A DNA stretch of 64,000 nucleotides from Spirilliplanes yamanashiensis (GTDB lineage Bacteria > Actinomycetota > Actinomycetes > Mycobacteriales > Micromonosporaceae), in NCBI RefSeq assembly GCF_016863475.1, contig NZ_BOOY01000029.1, forward strand, positions 62,001 to 126,000, given 5' to 3'. A program made the translations under genes and the position numbers. The stretch's first letter is position 1. Each line of letters opens with the position of its first letter. Positions 1-7,754 of this stretch are shown piece by piece. The notes beneath the pieces are model-generated. The model had not been told where the DNA came from. It saw nothing but the letters and a program-made list of their open reading frames with translations, and did not search any database.

Positions 1-423
1 TGCGCGCGGCTGGCCGGCACCGTCGACGGCAACCTGACGCACGCCGGCCGCCAGCTGCTCGTCACCCGCATCAGCACGGTCCTGGACGCCTATCTGCACC
101 GCCGCCAGCAGGAGGCCCTCACGCTGATCGACCAGCGCGCCTCCGCGGGCCGGGTCGCGTCCGGCATGCCCGCCGCCTGGCTCGCCGCCCGCACCGCCCG
201 GCCGGAGGTCCTCGCCGTCGACGAGTCGCTGTACTACCCGGCCCGGCTGTCCGACGACGGCGACACCCTGATCCCGGCCCACGACGTCGACCACCCCGAC
301 GTGATCGACGACGCGGTCGACGAGCTCATCGAACTGGTCCTCACCCGCGGCGGCTGGATCGCCTTCACGAATCCCGGCGCCCTCGACCACCACCACGGCG
401 TCGCCCTGGCCACCCGGTACTGA
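1..423 (+). CDS. C-terminal part of a baeRF (release-factor-like) family protein, truncated by the window edge
   Basis: The reading frame is open from base 1 to the TGA at 421-423, giving the last 140 residues of a longer protein. The tail contains a stretch around VIDDAVDELIELVLTRGG followed by an acidic/His segment (ALDHHHG) and ends LATRY. This resembles the C-terminal eRF1-domain-3-like region of the bacterial archaeo-eukaryotic release factor (baeRF) families, where a final I/LxxRY and an ELIExVLxxGG helix are typical. Those proteins are proposed to act on ribosomes or peptidyl-tRNA, and function is not proven for most. The N-terminus and any catalytic domain lie outside the window. The family call is from memory of the C-terminal pattern and is moderate only. 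Confidence 0.55.
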   Translation, partial: CARLAGTVDGNLTHAGRQLLVTRISTVLDAYLHRRQQEALTLIDQRASAGRVASGMPAAWLAARTARPEVLAVDESLYYPARLSDDGDTLIPAHDVDHPDVIDDAVDELIELVLTRGGWIAFTNPGALDHHHGVALATRY

Positions 424-440
424 CGGCCCCGGCGAGCGCC

Positions 441-629
441 TCAGGGGCGGGGGGAGTGGCGCCGCCGGCCCTTGTCGTCGCGGCGGTGGCCGGTGGCGGC
501 CAGGCAGCGCGGGCAGACGTGTCCGATGTGGTCGGCCGGGGTCGGCCGGTCGCTGCGCCGGGTGTCGAACGGCACGTGGGGGAAGCCGCTGAGCCGGGCC
601 CGGCTCAGCGGCAGCCGCGCGCCCCACAC
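441..629 (-). CDS. Possible small CxxC protein (62 aa)
   Basis: A short minus-strand frame starts at GTG 629 (or ATG 644 in the same frame) and ends 17 bp from the stop of the convergent baeRF-like gene. The product is basic and has one CPRC knuckle (HVCPRCLAATGHRRDD) near its C-terminus, preceded by an Asp/Arg-rich segment (DTRRSDRPTPADHIG). A TAGGAT hexamer at 643-648 on the minus strand lies 13 nt upstream of the GTG and could be its -10. I do not recognise a family. The CxxC-plus-basic composition suggests a lone zinc knuckle or redox pair, but two more ligands are not evident. It could equally be a chance frame in GC-rich DNA. Confidence 0.3.
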   Translation of the reverse strand: MWGARLPLSRARLSGFPHVPFDTRRSDRPTPADHIGHVCPRCLAATGHRRDDKGRRRHSPRP

Positions 630-641
630 CTCCCATCCCAA

Positions 642-685
642 CATCCTAGGATGCCCTACGCGATGTGCGCCGCGCCGCAGGTCAC
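642..685 (-). repeat. Short copy of the CCTAGGATG dispersed repeat (R1)
   Basis: On the minus strand this reads GTGACCTGCGG, then GCGCACATCGCGTAGGGC, then ATCCTAGGATG. It matches two longer copies at 49577-49634 and 56663-56720 in the same order, with an internal shortening. The core is the palindrome TCCTAGGA, and TAGGAT inside it fits a -10 hexamer. Confidence 0.55.
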
Positions 686-694
686 GGGGGAGTT

Positions 695-720
695 GTTTCA
701 ACAACGAGCCCTTCGGGCAC
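695..720 (+). promoter_or_regulatory. General-stress (sigma-B-like) promoter of the CsbD gene
   Basis: GTTTC at 695-699 and GGGCAC at 715-720 are separated by 15 nt, close to the actinobacterial general-stress consensus GTTT-N14-16-GGGTAT. CsbD-family genes are classic members of this regulon. The -35 lies in a perfect palindrome GTTGTT-TC-AACAAC (692-705), which could bind a regulator. The coding start is 55 nt downstream. Confidence 0.45.
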
Positions 721-774
721 CTTTTCATCGAAAGACGAAAACGCTTGTGAACGGTGACCAATCGGAGGTCGACG

Positions 775-966
775 ATGAGCTTCACCGACAAGGTCAAGAA
801 CAAGGCCGAAGAGCTGGTCGGCAAGGCCAAGCAGGGCGTCGGCGAGGCGACCGACAACGAGCGCCTCTACGCCGAGGGCCAGGCGGACGAGACGGCGGCG
901 CACACCAAGCAGGCCGGCGAGCACGTCAAGGACGCCGGCAAGAGCATCGGCGACGCCTTCAAGTAG
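775..966 (+). CDS. CsbD family general stress protein
   Basis: This 63-residue hydrophilic, Lys/Glu/Ala-rich protein begins MSFTDKVKNKAEELVGKAKQ and continues with the GEATDNERLYAEGQADE segment typical of CsbD/YjbJ-like proteins. These are small soluble proteins induced by general stress, with no known enzymatic role. The start at ATG 775 is chosen over an upstream in-frame ATG (754) because GGAGG at 764-768 is spaced 6 nt from it and family members begin at this point. A sigma-B-like promoter lies 55-80 nt upstream and a strong hairpin terminator follows within 25 nt, so it is a monocistronic stress gene. Confidence 0.88.
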   Translation: MSFTDKVKNKAEELVGKAKQGVGEATDNERLYAEGQADETAAHTKQAGEHVKDAGKSIGDAFK

Positions 967-986
967 GCCCGCCGCGCACGACGCGA

Positions 987-1018
987 CGGCCCCCGGGAGA
1001 TGCTCCCGGGGGCCGTTT
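987..1018. terminator. Bidirectional hairpin terminator between csbD and kamA
   Basis: CGGCCCCCGGGAG (987-999) and CTCCCGGGGGCCG (1003-1015) form a perfect 13-bp stem with an ATG loop, followed by TTT on the + strand. It lies between two convergent genes and can serve both. Confidence 0.85.
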
Positions 1019-1029
1019 CGCGCGTGTGG

Positions 1030-2388
1030 TCAGTCCTGGGCGGACTGCTTGCTCCACCAGTCCTGGCCGGACTGCGGCAGCGTGTCGATCGGGTCGTAGT
1101 AGGCGTAGGTGCGGGTCAGCGCGGCCGGGTCGTCGGCCTCGATGGACGTGCGGTAGTTCTTCGTCCAGTACGAGATGCCGCGCTCGCGGTCGTACTCGGT
1201 GACCATGTGGACCCAGCGCTTGCCGACGAACGGCACGTCGCAGACGATGCGCGGCGTGGCGTACCCGGGCAGGTAGCCCATGATGTCGTGCTGGAGCGCC
1301 TGGGCGTGCCAGACGGGCACCCGCCAGTGCTCGGCGTTGGGGATCATGTCGCACATGTAGAAGTAGTAGGGCAGGATGCCGGCCTCGCCCTGCAGCGCGA
1401 AGCACAGGTCGAGCAGGTCGCCGGAGGTGGCGTTGACGCCGCGCATGAGCACGCCCTGGTTGCGCACGTCGCGGATGCCGACCTCCAGCGCGGTCTGGGC
1501 GGCCTTGGCGACCAGCGGGGTGATCGACTGGGCGTGGTTGGCGTGGGTGTGGATGGCGACGTTGACGCCGCGCTCGGCGGCGGCCTTGGCGACGCGGGCG
1601 AGGCCGTCGACGACGTCGGGCTGCAGCCAGTGCTGGGGCAGGCCGATGAGGGCCTTGGTGGCGAGCCGGATGTCGCGGACGGTGTCGATGCTGAGCAGGC
1701 CCATGAGGTACTGCTCGAGCTGGCGCCAGGGCACGTTGGCGACGTCGCCGCCGGAGACCACGACGTCGCGGACGCCGGGCTGCGAGCGCAGGTAGTCGAG
1801 GTGCTGGTGGAACCGGTCGGCGGGCTTGAGGGTGAGGCGCAGCTTGTCGACGGTGGGGGTGCTGTTGCCGACGAGGTCCATGCGGGTGCAGTGGCCGCAG
1901 TACTGGGGGCAGGTGGCGACGAGTTCGGCGAGGACCTTGGTGGGGTAGCGGTGGGTGAGGCCTTCGGCGACCCACATGTCGTGCTCGTGGAGGCTGTCGC
2001 GGCTGGCGTTGGGGTGTGACGGCCAGTCGAGGTTGCGGTCGGTGGCGACGGGGATCATGTAGCGGCGCACGGGGTCGGCGTAGAACGACGCGGTGTCGGG
2101 TGCGCGGTCCGGCACCATGGTGTTGATCATCTGCGGCGGCACCAGCATGGACATGGTGGCGAGGCGCTGCTGGTCGGTGGCGAGGTCGTCGTAGAAGGTG
2201 TCGTCGACGAGGTCGCCGAGGACGGCCTTGAGCTGCGCGATGTTCTTGACGCAGTGGCTGCGCTGCCACTGGGCGGATTCCCACTGTTCGGTGGTGACGT
2301 CGGCCCAGCCGGGGAAGCGGGTCCAGTCGGGCTCGGTCAGGTGGGTGCGCCGGTAGGCGTACGGCTGGCCGGTGGTGTCGTGGGGCAC
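1030..2388 (-). CDS. kamA: Lysine 2,3-aminomutase (radical SAM, PLP)
   Basis: KamA converts L-lysine to L-beta-lysine using S-adenosylmethionine, a 4Fe-4S cluster and PLP. The 452-residue product has the radical-SAM cluster motif CPQYCGHC (Cys160, Cys164, Cys167), the family CxxxCxxC spacing. It is followed by a VVVSGGDVANV SAM-binding segment and the conserved VAIHTHANH and YLPGYATPRIVCDVP regions. The start is GTG 2388, with AGGGAGG five nt upstream; longer open frames upstream are non-homologous. It is divergent from kdd and the rest of the beta-lysine pathway, sharing a 141-bp intergenic region, which fits its role as the first enzyme. Clostridial enzymes carry CSMYCRHC at the cluster; the CPQYCGHC form here differs around the ligands but keeps all three Cys. 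Confidence 0.93.
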   Translation of the reverse strand: MPHDTTGQPYAYRRTHLTEPDWTRFPGWADVTTEQWESAQWQRSHCVKNIAQLKAVLGDLVDDTFYDDLATDQQRLATMSMLVPPQMINTMVPDRAPDTASFYADPVRRYMIPVATDRNLDWPSHPNASRDSLHEHDMWVAEGLTHRYPTKVLAELVATCPQYCGHCTRMDLVGNSTPTVDKLRLTLKPADRFHQHLDYLRSQPGVRDVVVSGGDVANVPWRQLEQYLMGLLSIDTVRDIRLATKALIGLPQHWLQPDVVDGLARVAKAAAERGVNVAIHTHANHAQSITPLVAKAAQTALEVGIRDVRNQGVLMRGVNATSGDLLDLCFALQGEAGILPYYFYMCDMIPNAEHWRVPVWHAQALQHDIMGYLPGYATPRIVCDVPFVGKRWVHMVTEYDRERGISYWTKNYRTSIEADDPAALTRTYAYYDPIDTLPQSGQDWWSKQSAQD

Positions 2389-2529
2389 GACGGCCTCCCT
2401 TCCTCGGTGTCCGCTCACGCTACCGGAATATCCTCCTGTCAGCGAACCCGTCGAACGGAGGATTTGCGGTTTCAGGGCGAAGCAACGAAAGTTCTCGCTG
2501 TTCCGGTTGTTTCCTGTGAGGATTGGGTC
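2389..2529. promoter_or_regulatory. Divergent kamA / kdd promoter region with an inverted repeat
   Basis: This is the only regulatory space of the lysine cluster. It contains an inverted repeat, ATCCTCC (2430-2436) and GGAGGAT (2457-2463), separated by 20 nt, and is less GC-rich than its surroundings near 2460-2520. An operator for a lysine- or nitrogen-responsive regulator is plausible, but no regulator gene is nearby. No clear -10/-35 pair was assigned. Confidence 0.4.
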
Positions 2530-3579
2530 ATGACGGCTGCGCGTTCCGTGGGTCTGCACCGGGTGATCGAGCCGGCCGGGGTGCTGCCCCAGGCCGCCCT
2601 GCGCCTGGACCCGTCGCCGGCGATCGGCCCCGACGAGGTGCGGGTGCGGGTGCGGCGGCTGAACCTGGACGCGGCGAGCTTCCGCCAGCTGGCGCAGCGG
2701 CACGGCGGCGACGGCGCGGCGGTGCGCGCCGAGGTGCTGGGCATCGTGGCGGCGCGCGGCAAGATGCAGAACCCGGTGACCGGGTCGGGCGGCATGCTGA
2801 TCGGCACGGTCGAGGAGGTGGGCCCGGAGTCGCCGCTGAAGGTGTTGCCGGGCGACCGGGTGGCGACGCTGGTCAGTCTGACGCTGACGCCGCTGGCGAT
2901 CGCGGACGGGCTGCGCGACTGGGACGGCCGCTCCGAGCAGGTGCCGTGCGACGGCCACGCGATCCTGTTCGCCCGGTCGATCGTGGCGGTGCTGCCGGAC
3001 GACCTGGACCCGGAGCTGGCCCTGGCGGTGTTCGACGTGTGCGGGGCGCCGGCGCTGACCGACCGGGTGGTGCGCGGCCAGGCGCCGGGGCCGGTGTCGG
3101 TGGCGGTGCTCGGCGGGGCCGGCAAGTCGGGGTCGCTGGCGCTGGCGGCGGCGCGCCGGGCGGGCGCCCGGACGGTCGGGGTGGTGCCGACGGAGGCGGA
3201 GCGCGACCGGCTGGCGGCGGCCGGGCTGGCCGACGCGGTGGCGCTGGCCGACGCCCGCGATCCGGTGGCGGTGGCGGCGGCGGTGACGGGCGCGCTGGGC
3301 GCTGCGGCGACGGTGACGGTGGTGTGCGTGGACGTGCCGGGCTGCGAGCACGGGGCGATCCTGGCGACCGCGGACGGCGGCACGGTGGTGTTCTTCTCGA
3401 TGGCGACGAGTTTCGCGGCGGCGGCGCTGGGCGCGGAGGGCCTGGCGGCGGACGTGACGATGCTGGTGGGCAACGGGTACGTGCCGGGGCACGCGGCGTT
3501 CGCGCTGGATCTGCTGCGCGCGGAGCCCGCGGTGCGGCGGCTGTTCGAGGCCCGGCTGGGTTCCCGGCTGGGACACTGA
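2530..3579 (+). CDS. kdd: L-erythro-3,5-diaminohexanoate dehydrogenase
   Basis: Kdd oxidises and deaminates 3,5-diaminohexanoate to 3-keto-5-aminohexanoate with NAD(P), the step after KamDE. The 349-residue protein has a GroES-like N-terminal half. It carries the family signature ARGKMQNPVTGSGGMLIGTV (about residues 77-96) and a Rossmann fold starting VAVLGGAGKSGSLALAAA near residue 195. No catalytic zinc Cys/His set of ordinary alcohol dehydrogenases is visible, as expected for Kdd. ATG 2530 follows GAGG at 2518-2521. It is the first gene of the rightward operon and is 5 nt from the next gene. Confidence 0.88.
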   Translation: MTAARSVGLHRVIEPAGVLPQAALRLDPSPAIGPDEVRVRVRRLNLDAASFRQLAQRHGGDGAAVRAEVLGIVAARGKMQNPVTGSGGMLIGTVEEVGPESPLKVLPGDRVATLVSLTLTPLAIADGLRDWDGRSEQVPCDGHAILFARSIVAVLPDDLDPELALAVFDVCGAPALTDRVVRGQAPGPVSVAVLGGAGKSGSLALAAARRAGARTVGVVPTEAERDRLAAAGLADAVALADARDPVAVAAAVTGALGAAATVTVVCVDVPGCEHGAILATADGGTVVFFSMATSFAAAALGAEGLAADVTMLVGNGYVPGHAAFALDLLRAEPAVRRLFEARLGSRLGH

Positions 3580-3584
3580 CGTCC

Positions 3585-5108
3585 ATGACTGAATCAGTGC
3601 TGTGGCGCGGTGGCCGGTTCTTCTGCCCGTCGGATCCGGCGGCGACGGCGATGCTGGTGCGGGACGGGTCGATCGCCTGGCTGGGGGCGGCGGCTGACGC
3701 GCCGCGGCCGGACCGGGTGGTGGACCTGGACGGGGACCTGGTGACGCCGGCGTTCGTGGACGCGCACGTGCACCTGACGGACACCGGCCTGGCGGTGGAC
3801 GGCCTGGACCTGTCGGCGGTGCGGTCGCCGGGTGAGCTGCTGGACGCGGTGGCGGCGTTCGCGGCGGGCCGGCCGGCGGGCGCGGTGGTGCACGGCCACG
3901 GCTGGGACGAGTCGACGTGGGCCGACCAGACCCCGCCGTCGGCGGCGGAGCTGGACCGGGCGGCGGGGGGCCGGCGGGTGTACCTGTCGCAGGCGTCGGT
4001 GCACTCGGCGCTGTGCTCCACGGCGATGCTGGCGGCGGCCCCGCAGATCAGCTCGGCGACGGGGTGGGTGCGGGAGGCGGAGCACCACGCGGTGCGGGCG
4101 GTGGCGTTGTCGTCGCTGACGGCGCAGCAGCGCACGGCGGCGCAGCGCACGGCGTTGCGGACGGCGGCGAGCCGCGGCATCGCGGCGGTGCACGAGTGCG
4201 CGGGCCCGGGCACGTCGTCGGAGACGGACTTCGCGTCGGTGCTGGCGCTGTCGGGCGGTGAGCTGCCGGGGGTGTACGGCTACTGGGGTGAGCTGGGCGG
4301 CGCCGCCAAGGCGAAGGAGCTGGGCGCGGTGGGCGCGGCGGGTGACCTGTACGCGGACGGGGCGCTGGGGTCGCGCACGGCGGCGCTGAGCCACGCCTAC
4401 GCCGACGGCGACACGTGCGGGGAGGCGTTCCTGACATCGGAGCAGGTGTCGCGGCACCTGCTGGACTGCCTGGCGGCCGGGGTGCAGGGCGGCTTCCACG
4501 CGATCGGTGACGCGGCGATCGGCACGGTGCTGGACGGGTTCGCGGCGGCCGCGGCGGCGGTGGGGGTGGACCGGGTGCGCTCGGGCCGGCACCGGATCGA
4601 GCACGTGGAGCTCATCGACCGGGCGATGATCGCCCGGATGGTGGAGTTCGGGGTGCTTGCCAGCGTGCAGCCGGCGTTCGACCGGCTGTGGGGCGGGGCG
4701 GGCCGCATGTACGAGCAGCGGCTGGGGTTGCCGCGGTCGCTGGCGTCGAACCCGCTGGGGCAGCTGCACGGGGTGGGGGTGGCGCTGGCGTTCGGGTCGG
4801 ACTCGCCGGTGACGCCGCTGGACCCGTGGGGGACGGTGGTGGCGGCGGTGCGGCACCGCAACGCGGCGTCGCGGATGAGCCCGCGGGCGGCGTTCGCGGC
4901 GCACACCCGCGGCGGGTGGCGGGCGGCGCTGCGCGACGGCGACGGGGTGCTGGCGGTGGGGGCGCCGGCCACGTTCGCGGTGTGGGAGACCCCGGCGGGT
5001 GTGCACAACGGGCTGCCGGTGGTGGTGGCGGCCGAGGACGCGCCGCCGCCGGAGCTGCCGCGGTGCCGCGCGACGGTGCTGCGCGGACGAACGATCTACG
5101 AGGGGTAG
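3585..5108 (+). CDS. YtcJ-like metal-dependent amidohydrolase (Amidohydro_3 family)
   Basis: This 507-residue amidohydrolase-superfamily protein has a beta-sandwich N-terminus and the metal motif DAHVHLTD near residue 63. It also has the DGALGSRTAAL signature of the Amidohydro_3 group (about 262), His in GFHAIGDAAI (about 307), His in RIEHVEL (about 338), and the C-terminal Asp in FGSDSPVTPLDP (about 405). YtcJ-like enzymes hydrolyse amide or cyclic amide bonds, and their substrates are mostly unknown. Its position between kdd and kamD, in the same direction and with 5- and 2-nt gaps, makes it part of the lysine operon. It is not one of the known clostridial pathway enzymes. A role in freeing beta-lysine or a lysine lactam from an amide is inference. 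Confidence 0.85.
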   Translation: MTESVLWRGGRFFCPSDPAATAMLVRDGSIAWLGAAADAPRPDRVVDLDGDLVTPAFVDAHVHLTDTGLAVDGLDLSAVRSPGELLDAVAAFAAGRPAGAVVHGHGWDESTWADQTPPSAAELDRAAGGRRVYLSQASVHSALCSTAMLAAAPQISSATGWVREAEHHAVRAVALSSLTAQQRTAAQRTALRTAASRGIAAVHECAGPGTSSETDFASVLALSGGELPGVYGYWGELGGAAKAKELGAVGAAGDLYADGALGSRTAALSHAYADGDTCGEAFLTSEQVSRHLLDCLAAGVQGGFHAIGDAAIGTVLDGFAAAAAAVGVDRVRSGRHRIEHVELIDRAMIARMVEFGVLASVQPAFDRLWGGAGRMYEQRLGLPRSLASNPLGQLHGVGVALAFGSDSPVTPLDPWGTVVAAVRHRNAASRMSPRAAFAAHTRGGWRAALRDGDGVLAVGAPATFAVWETPAGVHNGLPVVVAAEDAPPPELPRCRATVLRGRTIYEG

Positions 5109-5110
5109 CG

Positions 5111-6664
5111 ATGGGCAAGCTGGGCCTGGATCCGGCGGTGGTGGCGCGGGCGCGGGCGCTCGCGGCGCGCGCCGGGCAGCCGGTGGTGGATCTGGCGCGG
5201 TCGCACACGACGGTGTCGGTGGAGCGGGCGGTGCTGCGGTTCGCCGGGGTGTCCGGCGCCGACCCGGACGGCATCCCGTGGGTGAACCGGCTGGTCGACG
5301 CGGTGGTCGCGGACGTGGGGCTGGGTCACGGGGTGGCGCTGCCGGTGTTCGACGCGCTGGCCCGGGAGGGGCTGGGCGACGTGACGGTGCTGGCGCAGAA
5401 GGCGGCGGCGGGCTCGGTGCGGTTCCGCGTACCCACCGGTCGTGACGCCACCGCGGCGCGGCGGGCGGCGTCCCGGGCGACCGGCGCGGGCCTGAAGGTG
5501 GTGGACCGGCGCCGGGCCGAGCGGGACCGGCTGATCCGCCGGTACGGCGACCCGAAGCAGCGGCCGTGGATCTACCTGATCGTGGCGACCGGCGACATCA
5601 TGGAGGACATCCCGCAGGCGCAGGCGGCGGCGCGGGCCGGCGCGGACGTGATCGCGGTGATCCGGTCGACGGGGCAGTCGCTGCTGGACTACGTGCCGGA
5701 GGGCGCGACCCGGGAGGGCTTCGCCGGCACGTACGCCACGCAGGAGAACTTCCGGCTGATGCGCTCGGCGCTGGACGCCACGTCGCGGGAGCTGGGCCGC
5801 TACATCCGGCTGACGAACTACGCGTCGGGGCTGTGCATGCCGGAGATCGCCACCCTGGCCGGGCTGGAACGCCTCGACATGATGCTGAACGACTCGATGT
5901 ACGGGATCCTGTTCCGCGACATCAACCCGATCCGCACGTTCGTCGACCAGCGGTTCTCCCGGCAGGTGCACGCCCGCGCCGGGATCATCATCAACACCGG
6001 TGAGGACAACTACCTGACGACGGCGGACGCGGTGGAGGCGGCGCACACGGTGACGGTGTCGCAGCTGCTGAACGAGTTCTTCGCCCACGAGGCGGGCCTG
6101 GCGGACTGGCAGCTGGGGCTGGGCCACGCGTTCGAGATCAACCCGGACCTGCCGGACTCGTTCCGGCTGGAGCTGGCGCACGCGCTGCTGGCCCGGGAGC
6201 TGTTCCCGGACGCGCCGCTGAAGTGGATGCCGCCGACGAAGCACATGACCGGCGACGTGTTCCGCGGCAACCTGCTCGACGGGTTCTTCAACCTGGCGGG
6301 GGCGCTGACCGGGCAGGGCATCCTGCTGGTCGGCATGATGACCGAGGCGGTGGTGACGCCGTGGCTGAGCGACCGCGACATCGCCCTGCAGAACGTGCGG
6401 TACGTGCTGGGCGGGGCGGGCCGGCTGCACGAGGACTTCGTGCCGGCGCCGGGCGGGTTCATCCAGAACCGGGCGCACCTGGTGCTCGGCGAGGCGGTCG
6501 AACTGCTGGAACGCATCGTCGGCGACACCCTGCTGGCGGCGATCGCCGACGGCACGTTCGGGATCATGAAGCGGCCGGCGGACCGGGGCAAGGGCCTGTC
6601 CGGGGTGGCGGCGCACGAGAGCGGCTACTTCAACCCGGTGACCGCGGCCCTGGAGGCGTCGTGA
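5111..6664 (+). CDS. kamD: Beta-lysine 5,6-aminomutase alpha subunit
   Basis: KamD is the large, TIM-barrel, PLP- and adenosylcobalamin-binding subunit of lysine 5,6-aminomutase. The enzyme moves the terminal amino group of beta-lysine to make 3,5-diaminohexanoate. The 517-residue protein matches the family's usual length and contains recognisable blocks. These are KQRPWIYLIVATGDIMEDIP, RSTGQSLLDYVPEGAT, a TYATQENFRLMR segment, LNDSMYGILFRDIN and KWMPPTKHMTGD. ATG 5111 follows GAGGGGTAG, which overlaps the stop of the amidohydrolase gene. Its stop overlaps the GTG start of kamE by 4 nt, implying coupled synthesis of the two subunits. Confidence 0.95.
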   Translation: MGKLGLDPAVVARARALAARAGQPVVDLARSHTTVSVERAVLRFAGVSGADPDGIPWVNRLVDAVVADVGLGHGVALPVFDALAREGLGDVTVLAQKAAAGSVRFRVPTGRDATAARRAASRATGAGLKVVDRRRAERDRLIRRYGDPKQRPWIYLIVATGDIMEDIPQAQAAARAGADVIAVIRSTGQSLLDYVPEGATREGFAGTYATQENFRLMRSALDATSRELGRYIRLTNYASGLCMPEIATLAGLERLDMMLNDSMYGILFRDINPIRTFVDQRFSRQVHARAGIIINTGEDNYLTTADAVEAAHTVTVSQLLNEFFAHEAGLADWQLGLGHAFEINPDLPDSFRLELAHALLARELFPDAPLKWMPPTKHMTGDVFRGNLLDGFFNLAGALTGQGILLVGMMTEAVVTPWLSDRDIALQNVRYVLGGAGRLHEDFVPAPGGFIQNRAHLVLGEAVELLERIVGDTLLAAIADGTFGIMKRPADRGKGLSGVAAHESGYFNPVTAALEAS

Positions 6665-7392
6665 TCGTCCGCCCGTACGGCGACACCACCGGCGACGGCA
6701 TGGTGCAGCTGTCGTTCACCCTGCCGGTGCCGCACGACAAGCGCGCCGAGGGCGCCGCGCTGCAGCTGGCCGCGAAGATGGGCATGGACCCGGCGATGCT
6801 GGTGCACGCCAAGCCGATGGGCGGCGGGTTCACCTTCTTCGTCGTGTACGGCCGGGTCGGTCACCTGGTCGACACCGACACGGTGCAGGTGGTGGAGCGC
6901 GACTTCCCGCTGCTGAGCGCCAAGGAGGTCAACGCCGCCGTGAAGCGGGGGCTGCGGCGGCGGCTGAGTGTGGTGGGGGCGTGCATCGGCACCGACGCGC
7001 ACACCGTCGGCATCGACGCCATCCTCAACGTCAAGGGCATCGCCGGGCAGAAGGGCCTGGAGTACTACCGGGAGCTGGCGGTGACGAACCTGGGCGCGCA
7101 GGTGTCGGTGCCGGACCTGGTGGAGGCGGCCCGGGCGGCGAAGGCCGACGCGGTGCTGGTGTCGCAGGTCGTCACCCAGCGCGACGCGCACCTGCACAAC
7201 ACCCGGGAGATGGCGGCGGCGTTCCGGGAGGCGCTGCCGCGCGGCAAGCGTCCGCTGCTGATCGTCGGCGGGCCCCGCTTCGACGAGACGATGGCGGCGG
7301 AGCTGGGCGTCGACCGGATCTTCGGCCGCGGCACCACCCCCGCCGAGGTCGCCTCGTACCTCGTCCACGCCCTGATCGGGAGACAGCCATGA
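6661..7392 (+). CDS. kamE: Beta-lysine 5,6-aminomutase beta subunit (B12-binding)
   Basis: KamE is the small subunit carrying the cobalamin-binding Rossmann-like domain of the 5,6-aminomutase and partners KamD. The 243-residue protein has the base-off/His-on motif DAHTVG, with the cobalt ligand at about His114, followed by DAILNVKGIAGQKGLE. The family's PLP-binding lysine lies in this lid region. The C-terminal half ends with the usual GGPRFDETMAAELGVDRIFG nucleotide-binding pattern. The start is GTG 6661, overlapping the kamD stop. The gene ends in ATGA shared with kal. Confidence 0.95.
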   Translation: MIVRPYGDTTGDGMVQLSFTLPVPHDKRAEGAALQLAAKMGMDPAMLVHAKPMGGGFTFFVVYGRVGHLVDTDTVQVVERDFPLLSAKEVNAAVKRGLRRRLSVVGACIGTDAHTVGIDAILNVKGIAGQKGLEYYRELAVTNLGAQVSVPDLVEAARAAKADAVLVSQVVTQRDAHLHNTREMAAAFREALPRGKRPLLIVGGPRFDETMAAELGVDRIFGRGTTPAEVASYLVHALIGRQP

Positions 7393-7754
7393 TCACGGTT
7401 ACGCACCGCCGGTACGTGCCGTACGCGCACGCCCACTACGCCGGCAACCTGGTCGACGGCGCGTACGCCCTCGGCCTGTTCGGCGACGTCGCCACCGAGG
7501 TGTGCATCCGCCTCGACGGCGACGAGGGCCTGTTCGCGTCGTACTCCGACGTGCAGTTCCGCGCCCCGGTGCAGGCCGGCGACGTGCTGGAGGTGACGGC
7601 CACGGTGACCCGGATGGGCACCCGGTCGCGCACCGTCGACTTCACCGCCCAGGTGGTGTGCCGCGGCACCGGCGGGTCCGCCGCGCAGGTCCTCGACCCG
7701 CCGGTGGTGGCGGTCACCGCCACCGGCACCGTGGTCGTGCCCGCCCAGCCGTGA
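7389..7754 (+). CDS. kal: 3-aminobutyryl-CoA ammonia-lyase (hotdog fold)
   Basis: This 121-residue single hotdog-domain protein begins with the Kal-like RRYVPYAHAHYAGNLVDGAYALGLFGD and keeps the DVQFRAPVQAGDVLEV strand pair. Kal eliminates ammonia from L-3-aminobutyryl-CoA to give crotonyl-CoA, the last specific step of beta-lysine breakdown. The gene overlaps kamE (ATGA) and the next gene (GTGA) by 4 nt each, so it sits inside a tightly coupled operon. A generic thioesterase is the alternative, but the context strongly supports Kal. Confidence 0.82.
   Translation: MITVTHRRYVPYAHAHYAGNLVDGAYALGLFGDVATEVCIRLDGDEGLFASYSDVQFRAPVQAGDVLEVTATVTRMGTRSRTVDFTAQVVCRGTGGSAAQVLDPPVVAVTATGTVVVPAQP

Noticed and set aside
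959-2284. Long minus-strand frame overlapping kamA in another frame
   Set aside because: It is Arg/Pro/His-rich with no motif and lies entirely under the well-supported kamA frame.
2523-3584. N-terminal extension of the amidohydrolase reading through kdd
   Set aside because: The stretch is Gly/Arg/Ala-rich shadow sequence; kdd in the other frame has the Kdd signature and the amidohydrolase homology begins at ATG 3585.
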